A DNA stretch of 64,000 nucleotides from Bordetella bronchialis (lineage in GTDB: Bacteria > Pseudomonadota > Gammaproteobacteria > Burkholderiales > Burkholderiaceae_B): positions 1,426,001 through 1,490,000 of the forward strand of contig NZ_CP016170.1 in the NCBI RefSeq assembly GCF_001676705.1. Direction: 5' to 3'. Below, one piece after another: positions 52,611-62,091 of this stretch. The notes under the pieces are model-generated. The model was not told the DNA's origin. It ran no database searches and was given only the letters and a program-made list of their open reading frames with translations. The stretch's first letter is position 1; each line of letters starts with the position of its first letter. Both the position numbers and the translations under genes were made by a program.

Positions 52611-54083
52611 CTATGGCGGAAATCGATCCAACCGCAGGAACCGCACGATCCTCATGGATTGACAGGCAACCAAGGCGGTGCACCCTGTGAACAAGACACC
52701 CATTGCAAATGCCAAATCCAACTTTTCAGACAGTTGGAGCAGCATCAGAATTGGCACGACCACGGGAAGGATCGCAATGGTCAGCGCCGTGAGCACTCGT
52801 GAAAGTGGGTCGCTGAAAAGCCCCATCCAAGGATAATCGGCGGTCGCCTTGGCACCAGGTTCCACCTGTTCGACACTTCGTTGTCGAACCATGGTCAGGC
52901 TGGAAAGCAGGAACAATGAGATGGCGAAGCATGCGATGGGCGCGACCACTCGGACAGATGCTTCTTCCACCCGCATACCGCCCAGATCGATGGTCCTTCT
53001 GTTTTGGGCCTCTTTCTCTTTCCGATACAGGTGAGTCACCGCTGCCTTGGGCTCGAGATTTTCGATTTCGAGCCAGACCGGGTCCAGATGTGGCAATCCC
53101 ATTATGTTCTGTCCGGGCAGGCAGCTTTCCGAGTAGTCCCGCGCCAGCTTGCCGATGTTCGCGTTCGCGTCGACAGATATTTTTATCCATGCGCCAAAAT
53201 CGCCCCGTATCAACGCAGCGCGGCCGTCCTCACTCACTCGACGCCTCTGCAGCTCGATGGATTTATTACGTACGACAAGCTTTTTCTCGCACCACTTATC
53301 AACCCAAGCCTGGACCACCCCAAGAATGCGCCCGAGGGGCCGCGTGCGGCCCCGTGCTTGGGCAATGAGAGGGTTAGAACGCACCAATTTCCGGAACCGC
53401 TCGTGAGGCGATTGCGTTATATCGGAGATCGCTATCAGCTCAGTAGGCTGGCCTGCGTGATAAGTCACCTTATCTTCGTTTTTCCCGAATGTCAGGAAAA
53501 ACTGCCAATCTGGGAACAGTTCAGAACGGCGGACCTCCGACGGGATATCGCTATCCACGTGATTATTATCAGTCAGCCGGAGCACTCGCGCCGCGGACAA
53601 GGGCAAGCCCTCGGGCACGGGTTTGCACGAAACTAGAGCGTTCGTGTCGTCCAGGCAGCGCACCATTCCCCTGCGCCCCTTGATGCGCTGTACCGCTTCT
53701 ATCATGTCGTCGGAGCCCGGCAACGGCACTATGGGAGGCCGCATATCCTGTGAAAAGGTTGCCAATCGCGGGAAAGTCAGTCGGGTGCCTTCCATTGCGG
53801 ACAGAATCGGCGCGTAGTACTGGAAATCGTCGTCCACCTCAATGCCGTGATCGATGAATAGTTTTTTTGCGGCGATCGTATCTGGGCTCGATATCCCGTG
53901 AGGCATGAGGAACGGATCTATCGCGAGTTGCCGCTCCGACAAACTGGCGACAAATTGCGCCTCCAGTCGCGCGGCGTGATATTCGTCAGCATCTCGCGGA
54001 GCCAGCGCGAATGCCAGCGTGGTTGCTGTGGTGGCGATTAGTGCCCAATGGGTCGTCCGCACGTTCGAAATAAACTCGTCCAT
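52611..54083 (-). CDS. Orphan membrane protein, candidate tRNA-associated islet gene
   Basis: 490 residues from an ATG behind AAGGA. No family recognised. An N-terminal helix (about 13-30), a large soluble domain, then three hydrophobic segments near 393-412, 438-459 and 464-482. The composition is visibly more AT-rich than its neighbours (many ATT, AAA, GAA codons). It sits alone between tRNA-Arg and the helicase gene on the opposite strand, as expected of acquired cargo. Extra-domain cysteines (CLDD, SCKP, CEKK, SCLPGQN) might form disulfides. Function not known. Confidence 0.7.
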   Translation of the reverse strand: MDEFISNVRTTHWALIATTATTLAFALAPRDADEYHAARLEAQFVASLSERQLAIDPFLMPHGISSPDTIAAKKLFIDHGIEVDDDFQYYAPILSAMEGTRLTFPRLATFSQDMRPPIVPLPGSDDMIEAVQRIKGRRGMVRCLDDTNALVSCKPVPEGLPLSAARVLRLTDNNHVDSDIPSEVRRSELFPDWQFFLTFGKNEDKVTYHAGQPTELIAISDITQSPHERFRKLVRSNPLIAQARGRTRPLGRILGVVQAWVDKWCEKKLVVRNKSIELQRRRVSEDGRAALIRGDFGAWIKISVDANANIGKLARDYSESCLPGQNIMGLPHLDPVWLEIENLEPKAAVTHLYRKEKEAQNRRTIDLGGMRVEEASVRVVAPIACFAISLFLLSSLTMVRQRSVEQVEPGAKATADYPWMGLFSDPLSRVLTALTIAILPVVVPILMLLQLSEKLDLAFAMGVLFTGCTALVACQSMRIVRFLRLDRFPP

Positions 54084-54303
54084 CCAGCGTTCCTTCGCTC
54101 ACGGTGCGTAGGTCTGGGTCCGCTGGCGTTCATCGCGCCAGGTCGGATTGGTGAAGCCTGCGCGGCAGCCAGGCCCTTCGAGGGCCATGTCAGTATGCCT
54201 CCTGCACTATTGCAAGTCGCAGTTTGGATCCACGAAACACCATATGGCGGGCACCTTTTGGAGGGGGCGGGGCGCGTAAGGCGGCGCAATCCACTCAGCG
54301 GGT

Positions 54304-56790
54304 ATGCCGCTTGCCCCGGCGGCGACCATGGACGCCGCATCCACCGCCTGGGACGCGCCGCTGGCTGCCTGGTTCGCGGCACGCGGCTGGAAGGCGGCCG
54401 CCTTCCAGCGCGAGACCTGGCGCCGCTACCTGGCCGGCGAATCCGGCCTGCTGCATACCCCCACCGGCAGCGGCAAGACCCTGGCGGCCTTGGGCGGTCC
54501 CATTCTGCAGGCATTGGCCGACCCCGCCGCCGCGCGCGCCGCGGCGGCCTCGGGCCCCCGGGTGTTGTGGGTGACCCCGCTGCGCGCGCTGGCCGTGGAT
54601 ACCGTGCGCGCCGTGTCCGGCATCGCGCAGGACCTGGCCCTGGGCTGGACCGTCGCCCTGCGCACCGGCGACGCCAGCGCGCGCGACCGGCGGCTGGCGC
54701 GCCAGGGCAGGGCGGATGTCCTGGTCATCACGCCGGAATCCCTGGCCCTGCTTCTCTCCTATCCGGATACGTCGGCGCGCTTCGGCGCCCTGCGTTGCAT
54801 CGTGGTCGACGAGTGGCACGAGCTATTGGGCAACAAGCGCGGCGTGTTGCTGCAACTGTGCCTGGCGCGCTTGCGGCGGCTGTCGCCGGATCTGCGCACC
54901 TGGGGCTTGTCGGCCACCCTGGGCAACCTGGAGGAAGCGCGCGCTGTGCTGCTGCCCCATCTGCCCGGCGCGGCGCTGGTCGCCGGCGCGCGGCCCCGCA
55001 AGATGACGATCTCGACGCTGCTGCCGCCGGGCGATCGCCGCTTGCCCTGGGCGGGCCACCTGGGCTTGTCGCAATTGCCGCGGGTCTTCAAGCGCCTGTT
55101 CGACGTGCGGGCCAGCCTGCTGTTCACCAACACGCGGGCGCAGGCGGAACTGTGGCATCGTGCCCTGGAATCCATCTGGCCCGAGGACCCCGCCACGCTG
55201 GCGCTGCACCACGGCTCCCTGGACGCGAAGCTGCGCGCCGAGACCGAACAGGGCCTGCGCGAAGGCCGCATCCGCTGCGTGGTGGCGACCTCCAGCCTGG
55301 ACCTGGGCGTGGACTTCCCGGCCGTCGACCAGGTATTGCAGATCGGCAGCCCCAAGGGCGTGGCGCGCCTGTTGCAGCGCGCCGGCCGCGCGCGGCATCG
55401 CCCGGGCGAATCCGGGCAGGTCGTCTGCGTGCCGGCACAGGCCCTGGAGCTGATCGAGTACGCCGCCGCCAGGCAGGCCATCGCGCGCGGCACCATCGAA
55501 TCGCGGCCGCCGCCGCGCGGCAGCCTGGACGTATTGGCGCAGCATGCCGTGACACTGGCCCTGGGTGGCGGCTTCGAGGCGCAGGCCCTGTATCGCGAGG
55601 TGCGCGGCACGCATGCCTATGCCGCGCTGGATCGCGCCACCTGGCAAGCCGTCCTGGATTTCATCGTGCAGGGTGGACGCGCGCTGGGCAATTATCCGGA
55701 GTTCCGCCGCGTGGAAGTGGACAGCGACGGCATCTATCGCGTGCATGACCGCCGTATCGCGCTGCGCCATCGGCTGTCCATCGGCACCATCACCGCCGAC
55801 GGCGCCGTCGCCGTGAAATACCTGCGCGGAGGCGGCCTCGGTTCGGTGGAGGAAGGCTTCCTGGCGCGCCTGCGGCCGGGCGAGCGTTTCCAGTTCGCCG
55901 GCCGCACGCTGCAATTGGTGCGGCTGGAAGGCATGACGGCCTATGTGCGGCGCGCGAAGGGCGGCGACGGTCCGGTGGCGACCTGGCAGGGCGGCCGCAT
56001 GCCCTTGTCCACGCAATTGGCCCGCGAAGTGGAAAGGCTGTATGCGCATCCCGGCACGCATCCGGAAATGCGCGCGGCCGAGCCCTTGCTGCGCATCCTG
56101 CGCCATGTGGGCGCGCTGCCGGAGCCGGGCCGGCTGGTGGCCGAACGCATCGCCACGCGGCGCGGCATGCATCTGTTTCTATATCCCTTCGCGGGGCGGG
56201 CCGTGCACGAAGGCCTGGCGGCCATGATGGCCCTGCGCTGGGGGCGCCTGCAAGCCAACACCATCTCGTACACCGTCAACGACTACGGCCTGATGCTGAC
56301 CTTGGCGGAACCGGCGCGGCTGGATGCCGACCTGCTGCGGCAATTGCTCAGCCCGCGGCAGGCCGTCGAGGATTTGCGCGACGGCGTCAACCTGGGTGAG
56401 CTGGCGCGCCGCCAGTTTCGCGAGATCGCGCGCGTGGCGGGCCTGCTGACGCCATCCTTTCCGGGCCGGGAGCTGCGTTCGCTGCGCCAGGTGCAGGCAT
56501 CCAGCGGCTTGCTCTATGACGTCCTGCGCCGCCACGATCCAGGCCACCTCCTGCTGGCCCAGGCCGAACGCGAGGTCTTCGAGAACCAGCTTGAAGCCCC
56601 GCGCCTGATGGCGGCGTTGCAGGATTGCGAGACCCGGGTGCCGGCGCTGTGCGAGCCGGGTGCGCTCAGCCCGCTCTCATTCCCCTTGTGGATGGAAAGC
56701 CTGCGCGGCCAGCTCAGTACGGAAACCTGGCAGGTCCGCGTCAAGCGCGCGGCTGCGCAACTGGAGAAGCGCTATGCGGACGTCGCCTGA
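54304..56790 (+). CDS. Ligase-associated DEXH-box DNA helicase (Lhr-like)
   Basis: 828 residues from the first ATG; one at 54328 starting MDAASTAWD is an equal candidate, neither with a clear ribosome site. Helicase motifs: Walker A TPTGSGKT near 55, VVDEWHE (DEXH) near 170, LSATLGN near 205, ATSSLDLGVDF near 330 and QRAGRARHR near 360. The C-terminal half is the Lhr/DUF4 type. This helicase normally belongs to a repair module with an MBL exonuclease, an ATP-dependent ligase and the PdeM phosphoesterase; here only PdeM is adjacent. Confidence 0.9.
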   Translation: MPLAPAATMDAASTAWDAPLAAWFAARGWKAAAFQRETWRRYLAGESGLLHTPTGSGKTLAALGGPILQALADPAAARAAAASGPRVLWVTPLRALAVDTVRAVSGIAQDLALGWTVALRTGDASARDRRLARQGRADVLVITPESLALLLSYPDTSARFGALRCIVVDEWHELLGNKRGVLLQLCLARLRRLSPDLRTWGLSATLGNLEEARAVLLPHLPGAALVAGARPRKMTISTLLPPGDRRLPWAGHLGLSQLPRVFKRLFDVRASLLFTNTRAQAELWHRALESIWPEDPATLALHHGSLDAKLRAETEQGLREGRIRCVVATSSLDLGVDFPAVDQVLQIGSPKGVARLLQRAGRARHRPGESGQVVCVPAQALELIEYAAARQAIARGTIESRPPPRGSLDVLAQHAVTLALGGGFEAQALYREVRGTHAYAALDRATWQAVLDFIVQGGRALGNYPEFRRVEVDSDGIYRVHDRRIALRHRLSIGTITADGAVAVKYLRGGGLGSVEEGFLARLRPGERFQFAGRTLQLVRLEGMTAYVRRAKGGDGPVATWQGGRMPLSTQLAREVERLYAHPGTHPEMRAAEPLLRILRHVGALPEPGRLVAERIATRRGMHLFLYPFAGRAVHEGLAAMMALRWGRLQANTISYTVNDYGLMLTLAEPARLDADLLRQLLSPRQAVEDLRDGVNLGELARRQFREIARVAGLLTPSFPGRELRSLRQVQASSGLLYDVLRRHDPGHLLLAQAEREVFENQLEAPRLMAALQDCETRVPALCEPGALSPLSFPLWMESLRGQLSTETWQVRVKRAAAQLEKRYADVA

Positions 56791-57439
56791 GGGTTCGCTG
56801 GCCCTGGCGCTGGCCGGCGAACCGGTTGTCCTGCTGGGTGCGCGCGCCCTGTACTGGCCCGCGCGGCGCCGCCTGATCGTCGCCGACCTGCACCTGGGGA
56901 AAGCGGCGGTTTTCCGGCGGGCGGGGATAGCCGTCCCCAGCGGCGCCACGCGCGGGGACCTGGATCGCTTGACGTGGCTGGTGGCCGCGATGTCCGCGCG
57001 GGCGCTCTGGATCGTCGGCGACGTGCTGCACGGCCCCGCCTTCCAGGCCCATTGGCGGGACATGTGGACGGCGTGGCGCGAAGCGCATGCCGGCCTGGAC
57101 GTGGCCGCGGTGGCGGGCAACCACGACCGTGCGCTGGATGGCGCGGCGATGGGCGTGCGCCAGCTGGGGCAGGGTTATGAAGACGGCCCCTTCCTGTTCC
57201 GCCATCTGCCCGATGCGGATGCCGATGGACGGCATGTGATCGCGGGACATGTTCATCCCAAGGTACGCGTGCCCGGCGTGCCGCGCGCATGGCCGGCATT
57301 CTGGCTGCGGCCGGGCATGACGGTGCTGCCGGCGTTCTCCGATTTCACGGGCGGCCATGTCGTCGTCGCGGGACAGGAAGAATCGCTGGTGGCGTGCGTG
57401 GACGGTGCCGCCATGGCGGTTGGCAGGCCGACGCCATGA
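56774..57439 (+). CDS. pdeM: Ligase-associated DNA-damage phosphoesterase
   Basis: 221 residues from the ATG at 56774, overlapping the helicase end by 17 bases. The calcineurin-like metal motifs are in order: ADLHLGK, GDVLHGP, AGNHDRALD and AGHVHPK. It matches the PdeM (MPE) family encoded with Lhr-like helicases and DNA ligases. It should process DNA ends during repair. The overlap implies translational coupling. Confidence 0.87.
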   Translation: MRTSPEGSLALALAGEPVVLLGARALYWPARRRLIVADLHLGKAAVFRRAGIAVPSGATRGDLDRLTWLVAAMSARALWIVGDVLHGPAFQAHWRDMWTAWREAHAGLDVAAVAGNHDRALDGAAMGVRQLGQGYEDGPFLFRHLPDADADGRHVIAGHVHPKVRVPGVPRAWPAFWLRPGMTVLPAFSDFTGGHVVVAGQEESLVACVDGAAMAVGRPTP

Positions 57440-57578
57440 CGACAGTCGCCTCCGTGCCGGCGCGCGGACGGCACACGCCCGCCTTGGCGCGTCCGGCGTC
57501 GCTCGCACAGCTGGGCATGGCCCTTGCTGAACCATGGACATGCGCCAATTCCGGCGTTTTTCCTGAAGGAGCACCGCT

Positions 57579-57761
57579 ATGAACAAGGACCAAGTGAAGG
57601 GCGTAGGCGAACAGGTCAAGGGCAAGGTCAACGAGACCGTGGGCAAGGCCACCGGCAACAAGAGCCAGGAACTGAAGGGCGACGTCCAGCAAGGCCTGGG
57701 CAAGGCGCAGAAGGCCGCCGGCGATGTCAAGGAAGACATCAAGAAGAACAATCAGCCCTAA
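57579..57761 (+). CDS. CsbD-family stress protein
   Basis: 60 residues behind AAGGAGCACCGCT. The family signature of lysine/glycine/glutamine repeats is clear (MNKDQVKGVGEQVKGK, KATGNKSQELKGDVQQ). CsbD-like proteins are small, helical and induced under general stress in many bacteria; the mechanism is unknown. An intrinsic terminator follows immediately, so this is a short monocistronic message. Confidence 0.92.
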   Translation: MNKDQVKGVGEQVKGKVNETVGKATGNKSQELKGDVQQGLGKAQKAAGDVKEDIKKNNQP

Positions 57762-57779
57762 GGCGCAATCCACGGATGG

Positions 57780-57813
57780 AACGGGGGCGGCATCGGCCGC
57801 CCCCGTTTTCTTT
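57780..57813 (+). terminator. Intrinsic terminator after csbD-like gene
   Basis: AACGGGGGCGGC and GCCGCCCCCGTT form a perfect 12-base stem around ATCG, followed by TTCTTT. It begins 18 bases after the stop of the CsbD-family gene and lies between convergent genes. Confidence 0.9.
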
Positions 57814-57917
57814 GCCGGCCTGCCCGCAACCAGCCTGCGGGTTCGTTCGAGACACCGGCATCGTCCCGACGCCTGTTTCGACGCGCGGATGGCCCGGCGC
57901 TGTCCGCCCCGCCTCGC

Positions 57918-60104
57918 TCAGGCCTTGGGCGCTTCTTCGTCGGTCATCGCTTCTTCCAGGTTTTCCAGCACACGGCCGGTCTGTCCCTTGGCCTGCAGGG
58001 CGAACAGCAACAGAGACCGGCCCGTGACCTGGTACACATCGCCCGATTCGAAGCTGGGAAGCTCGGTGCGCACGGGCGCGTTCGTGTCTATCATGCAGGT
58101 CCACTGGTCGCTGCCCGGGATTTCGGGGACCTTGAATTCCACCATGTCGTGGTGCGCGTTGAAGACCAGCATCAGTGTCGCGTCCGAAGCCGGACGCCGG
58201 ATGCCCGTGGCCCGCGCCCGCCCGTCGATGATCAGGCCGAAGCAGCGCATGCCCGGATCCGACCACTGGTCGTCCGCGATGTCCACTCCCGCCGGGCTGA
58301 TCCAGCGCACGTCGGCCACGTTCATCTGTTCGTCATACTCGCCGGTCAGGAAGCGGCCGCGCCGCAGCACCGGCAGGGTGTGCCGCAAGGTCGTCAGTTT
58401 GCGCGTGAACTCGATCAGCGCCTGCCCGTCATCGCCGATGTCCCAATCGACCCAGCTGATCTCGTTGTCCTGGCAATAGGCGTTGTTGTTGCCATGCTGG
58501 GTGCGGCCGAACTCGTCGCCCGCCAGGATCATGGGCGTGCCCTGGGAAAACAGCAGCGTCGCCAGCATGTTGCGCTTCTGGCGTTCGCGCAGGGCGCGGA
58601 TTTCCTCGTCGTCCGTCGGGCCTTCGGCGCCGCAATTCCACGAATGGTTGTTGGAATGCCCGTCCCGGTTTTCCTCGCCGTTGGCGTCGTTATGCTTGTC
58701 GTTGTACGAAACCAGGTCATGCAGCGTAAAGCCGTCGTGGGCGGTGATGAAGTTCACGCTGGACCAGGGACGGCGTCCGTTGTGGTTGAATTTGTCGCCG
58801 GATGCGGTGATGCGCGCGGCGAGCTCCGCCACCACGCCTTCGTCGCCCTTCCAGTAGGCGCGCACGCAATCGCGGAAACGGTCGTTCCATTCCGCCCATC
58901 CCGGCGGAAAGCCGCCCACCTGGTAGCCGCCCGGGCCGCAGTCCCACGGTTCGGCGATCAGCTTCACGCTGGACAGGATCGGATCCTGCCGGCAAGCCTT
59001 CAGGAAGCCGCTTTCGTAGTCGAAACCGCCAGGCTCGCGCGCCAGGATGGTGGCGAGATCGAAGCGGAAGCCATCCACGTTCATCTCGGTGACCCAGTAG
59101 CGCAGGCTGTCCATCACCATCTGCAAAACGCGGGGATGCGACAGGTTCAAGGTGTTGCCCGTGCCCGTGTCGTTGATGTAGTAGCGCTTCTGGTCCGGTA
59201 GCAAGCGATAGTACGAGGCATTGTCGATACCGCGGAAGGACAGCGTGGGGCCCAATTCGCTGCCCTCCGCCGTATGGTTGTAGACCACGTCCAGGATGAC
59301 CTCCAGGTTCGCTTCATGGAAGCGGTCTATCATTTCCTTCAGTTCGGTGATGTCCGCGCCCCGCGCGAAATAACGCGGATCGGCGGCGAAGAAACCGATG
59401 GTGTTGTAGCCCCAATAATTCGTCAGCCCCTTGTCCAGCAGATAACTATCGTTGACGAACACGTGGATGGGCAGAAGTTCCACCGAGGTCACGCCCAGCG
59501 ACTTGATATGGTCGATCACGGCCTGCTGGGCCAGCCCCTCGAAGGTGCCGCGCAGCGATTCCGGCACGGCGGGATGCCGCTTGGTATAGCCGCGTACATG
59601 CGTTTCATAGAAGATGGTCTGTTCCCAGGGCACGCGGACACGGGTCGCGTGTTTCCACGTGAAGTTCTGGTCGACCACCTGGCACTTGGGTACGAAGGGC
59701 GCGCTGTCCCGCTCGTCCAGGCCCAGGTCGGCGTCGTCGCCGCCCAGTGTGTACCCGAACACGGCGGGATCCCATTTGAGTTCGCCGACATAGGCCTTGG
59801 CGTAGGGGTCCAGCAACAGCTTGTGGGGATTGAAGCGATGGCCGTTCTCGGGGTCGTAGGGACCGTGGACGCGGTAGCCGTAGACGGTTCCCGGCTGCAG
59901 GCCGCGCACATGGACGTGCCAGACTTCGTCGGTGAATTCGGGTAATTCGATACATTCGATCTGCTTCTGGCCGGTGGGATCGAACAGGCAGAGTTCGACG
60001 CGTGTGGCATGCGCCGAGAATAGGGCGAAGTTCACGCCCTCGCCATCCCATGTGGCGCCCAGGGGAAATGGCGAGCCTTCGGTAATGCGTGGCTGGTGCG
60101 TCAT
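57918..60104 (-). CDS. glgX: Glycogen debranching enzyme
   Basis: 728 residues from an ATG with GGAG seven bases upstream; the open frame upstream adds unsupported residues. An N-terminal CBM48-like domain (GSPFPLGATWDGEGVNFALFS, about 8-105) precedes the GH13 barrel: DVVYNHTAEGS, nucleophile Asp in GFRFDLATI, Glu in LIAEPWDCG, and HDGFTLHDL. Family GlgX/TreX enzymes split alpha-1,6 branches of limit dextrins. No glycogen synthesis genes are nearby, so its partners are elsewhere. It converges on the CsbD gene. Confidence 0.93.
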   Translation of the reverse strand: MTHQPRITEGSPFPLGATWDGEGVNFALFSAHATRVELCLFDPTGQKQIECIELPEFTDEVWHVHVRGLQPGTVYGYRVHGPYDPENGHRFNPHKLLLDPYAKAYVGELKWDPAVFGYTLGGDDADLGLDERDSAPFVPKCQVVDQNFTWKHATRVRVPWEQTIFYETHVRGYTKRHPAVPESLRGTFEGLAQQAVIDHIKSLGVTSVELLPIHVFVNDSYLLDKGLTNYWGYNTIGFFAADPRYFARGADITELKEMIDRFHEANLEVILDVVYNHTAEGSELGPTLSFRGIDNASYYRLLPDQKRYYINDTGTGNTLNLSHPRVLQMVMDSLRYWVTEMNVDGFRFDLATILAREPGGFDYESGFLKACRQDPILSSVKLIAEPWDCGPGGYQVGGFPPGWAEWNDRFRDCVRAYWKGDEGVVAELAARITASGDKFNHNGRRPWSSVNFITAHDGFTLHDLVSYNDKHNDANGEENRDGHSNNHSWNCGAEGPTDDEEIRALRERQKRNMLATLLFSQGTPMILAGDEFGRTQHGNNNAYCQDNEISWVDWDIGDDGQALIEFTRKLTTLRHTLPVLRRGRFLTGEYDEQMNVADVRWISPAGVDIADDQWSDPGMRCFGLIIDGRARATGIRRPASDATLMLVFNAHHDMVEFKVPEIPGSDQWTCMIDTNAPVRTELPSFESGDVYQVTGRSLLLFALQAKGQTGRVLENLEEAMTDEEAPKA

Positions 60105-60227
60105 GGCAATGCTCCGGGGTTGTCGCCGCTGAATGGATGAGCAGGCGGCCGGGCTTAGAAGCAACCCGCATGCCCACGGCGGGAATGGCGGTTGCGGGAG
60201 CATCGCTTCGGCAATCGGAGACGGGAC

Positions 60228-60668
60228 ATGAACACGCTGAAAGACACCGTGCAGGGCCTGGCGATGGAGCTGGGCGTGGAATCCCCCCTGGACGCCAAGG
60301 ACGTGCACGACGGCGCGCCGGCGGCGCACCAGTTCGCCTTGTCCGCCGCGGCGGGCCGCCTGTACATCCAGAACGCCGCCGGCAAAGTCGTGGAGGTCGG
60401 CGACCTTTTCGAGGAGCAAGGCCGCTATGGCTACCGGCTGGACCAGGGCGCCATCCAGGGACAGGACTTGCCCGATCTGGGCAGCGCCCTGCGCCACCTG
60501 GCTGCGCAGCTGACCTTCCTTTACGTGGACGGCCTGTTCCGCCAACTGCCCGATAGCGCCGCCGAGGCATCCGTGCATTCCGTGTCCGCGCCGCCGCTGT
60601 TCGTGACGCTGGCGGACGGGACGGACGAGCTGCGCGGCGCCGGCGGCACGGAGACGCTGGACCGCTAG
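60228..60668 (+). CDS. Uncharacterised small protein
   Basis: 146 residues from an ATG behind GGAGACGGGAC. No family recognised. No signal peptide or membrane helix. The sequence is alpha/beta mixed (TLKDTVQGLAMELGV, AAAGRLYIQNAAGKVVEVGDLF, DLGSALRHLAAQLTFLYVDGLF). It stands between glgX and a TetR gene and is divergent from glgX, so both promoters may share the 120-base gap. Confidence 0.6.
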   Translation: MNTLKDTVQGLAMELGVESPLDAKDVHDGAPAAHQFALSAAAGRLYIQNAAGKVVEVGDLFEEQGRYGYRLDQGAIQGQDLPDLGSALRHLAAQLTFLYVDGLFRQLPDSAAEASVHSVSAPPLFVTLADGTDELRGAGGTETLDR

Positions 60669-60818
60669 GCGGCAGGCCGCCTGGCCGCCCACTGGCTTGC
60701 CGCTTCAGGTCCGGCCGGGGGCCCACGCGGCGCAGGGACAGGGCTCAAGCGGCGCCGAGCTTCAGGCGGCCCCGATCTTCAAGCAATACCGGGCATCGCG
60801 TCAGTCCGTACTCCGGCA

Positions 60819-61616
60819 TCAGGCGGGCGCCGGCCGGCGCGTCTTGCCGGCGCGGGTTTGCGGTTCCCGCTCTTCGCGCACCAGGCGGGGATATACCGTC
60901 CTGGCGCCCGCCAGGAAATTGTCCACCGCATAACGCACCTTGTCGTCGAAAGACACTTCCATGGGCGACTGGTAGATCGTTTCCCGGATCGCGGTGTAGA
61001 ACAGGCCGTCGTGCAGCGTCCAGTAGAACTCGATCTCCTGTTCCGACACGGGGGTGTCGTCGGGCATGCCGCAATAGTGCCGGAGCTCCTGGCAACAGGG
61101 CGCCAGCAGGTCTTTCTTGATCAGCTGCAGATAGCGGCGGTTCAACCCGCTGCTTTCCAGGCCGGCGAACATGTAGATGCGTATCCATTCGGGCTGGTAG
61201 GTGGCCCGCGCGTATTCGCGATAGAAGCGCACCAGCCGGTCGGCCAGCGGGATGGAGCGATCGCGCAGCAGGGCAATCCATTGCGGCTGCCATCGCCCCA
61301 TGAAGACGTGCAGATAGACCTGGTCGATCAGGTCCTGCTTGGACTTGAAGTAGCGGTAAAGCAGCGGTTGCGTGATGCCCAGGCGCTGCGAGAGCTCGCG
61401 CGTGTGGCCGGCAAAGCCTTTCTCGGAGAAGTAGCGGATGGCGCCATGCAGGATCTGCTGCTGGCGTTCCGCCGCGCGCAGGCGCGGCTTTTTCTCCGCA
61501 GCGGGAGCCGCTTTCGCGGCCCGCCGCGGCGCGGCGGCCTTGGCGGTACCGGCGGATGTCTTGCGGGCGGGCGCGGCGGATCGCGTCGCGCGCGTCGATT
61601 TGGTCGTGGACACCAT
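60819..61616 (-). CDS. TetR-family regulator with histone-H1-like tail
   Basis: 265 residues from the ATG at 61616. The first 45 residues are Lys/Ala/Arg/Pro-rich (TKSTRATRSAAPARKTSAG, KAAPAAEKKPRLRAAE), like H1-type DNA-binding tails of betaproteobacteria. The TetR helix-turn-helix follows (QILHGAIRYFSEKGFAGHT, RLGITQPLLYRYFKSK), then the ligand domain. Downstream of the GlcG/HbpS and Bug genes in one minus-strand unit, so it probably controls the shared promoter at 63117. Confidence 0.87.
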   Translation of the reverse strand: MVSTTKSTRATRSAAPARKTSAGTAKAAAPRRAAKAAPAAEKKPRLRAAERQQQILHGAIRYFSEKGFAGHTRELSQRLGITQPLLYRYFKSKQDLIDQVYLHVFMGRWQPQWIALLRDRSIPLADRLVRFYREYARATYQPEWIRIYMFAGLESSGLNRRYLQLIKKDLLAPCCQELRHYCGMPDDTPVSEQEIEFYWTLHDGLFYTAIRETIYQSPMEVSFDDKVRYAVDNFLAGARTVYPRLVREEREPQTRAGKTRRPAPA

Positions 61617-61621
61617 GGCGC

Positions 61622-62062
61622 TTACAGCGGGTCTCCCGTATCGGGCGTCAGGCCGGCCGCGCGCACGGCCGGGATCAGGCATAGCTCGTCATTGTCCGAC
61701 GTGTCGCCGGAAATCCCGATGGCGCCGATCGCCTGTCCCGCGGCGTCGCGGATCAGCGCGCCCCCGGCCACGGGCGCGATGCGGCCTTCGGAAATCGTGT
61801 TCAGCGCGGCGAAGAAGGCCGGCGCGCCCTGCGCCCGGCGCGCCAGCTCGCGGCCGCCCAGTCCCATGCCCAGCACGCCCCAGGCCTTGGCCATGGCCAG
61901 TTGGGGCCGCATGATGCCGGAGTTGTCTGCGCGCTTGAGCACCACCAGGTGCCCGCCCGCGTCCATGATGGCCACGGTCAGCGGCGCGAAGCCGCGCTCG
62001 CGGCCCTGCCTGAGGGCTTCGTCGGCGATGCGGTCGGCCTGTTCCAGCAGCACATTGCTCAT
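61622..62062 (-). CDS. GlcG/HbpS-family protein
   Basis: 146 residues from an ATG behind GGAGAATCTAGG, starting five bases after the TetR start region on the other side. The HbpS/GlcG signature is seen (DAGGHLVVLKRADNSG, AKAWGVLGMG, GALIRDAAGQAIGAIGISGDTSDNDE). Some members bind heme or assist small-molecule catabolism; function here unknown. Middle gene of the three-gene unit. Confidence 0.87.
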   Translation of the reverse strand: MSNVLLEQADRIADEALRQGRERGFAPLTVAIMDAGGHLVVLKRADNSGIMRPQLAMAKAWGVLGMGLGGRELARRAQGAPAFFAALNTISEGRIAPVAGGALIRDAAGQAIGAIGISGDTSDNDELCLIPAVRAAGLTPDTGDPL

Positions 62063-62091
62063 CCTAGATTCTCCGATGGTCCGCGCGGCGT

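Noticed and set aside
54084..54303. Remnant of a DNA ligase or integrase next to the islet
   Set aside because: Translations of the gap show no ligase or integrase motif in any frame.
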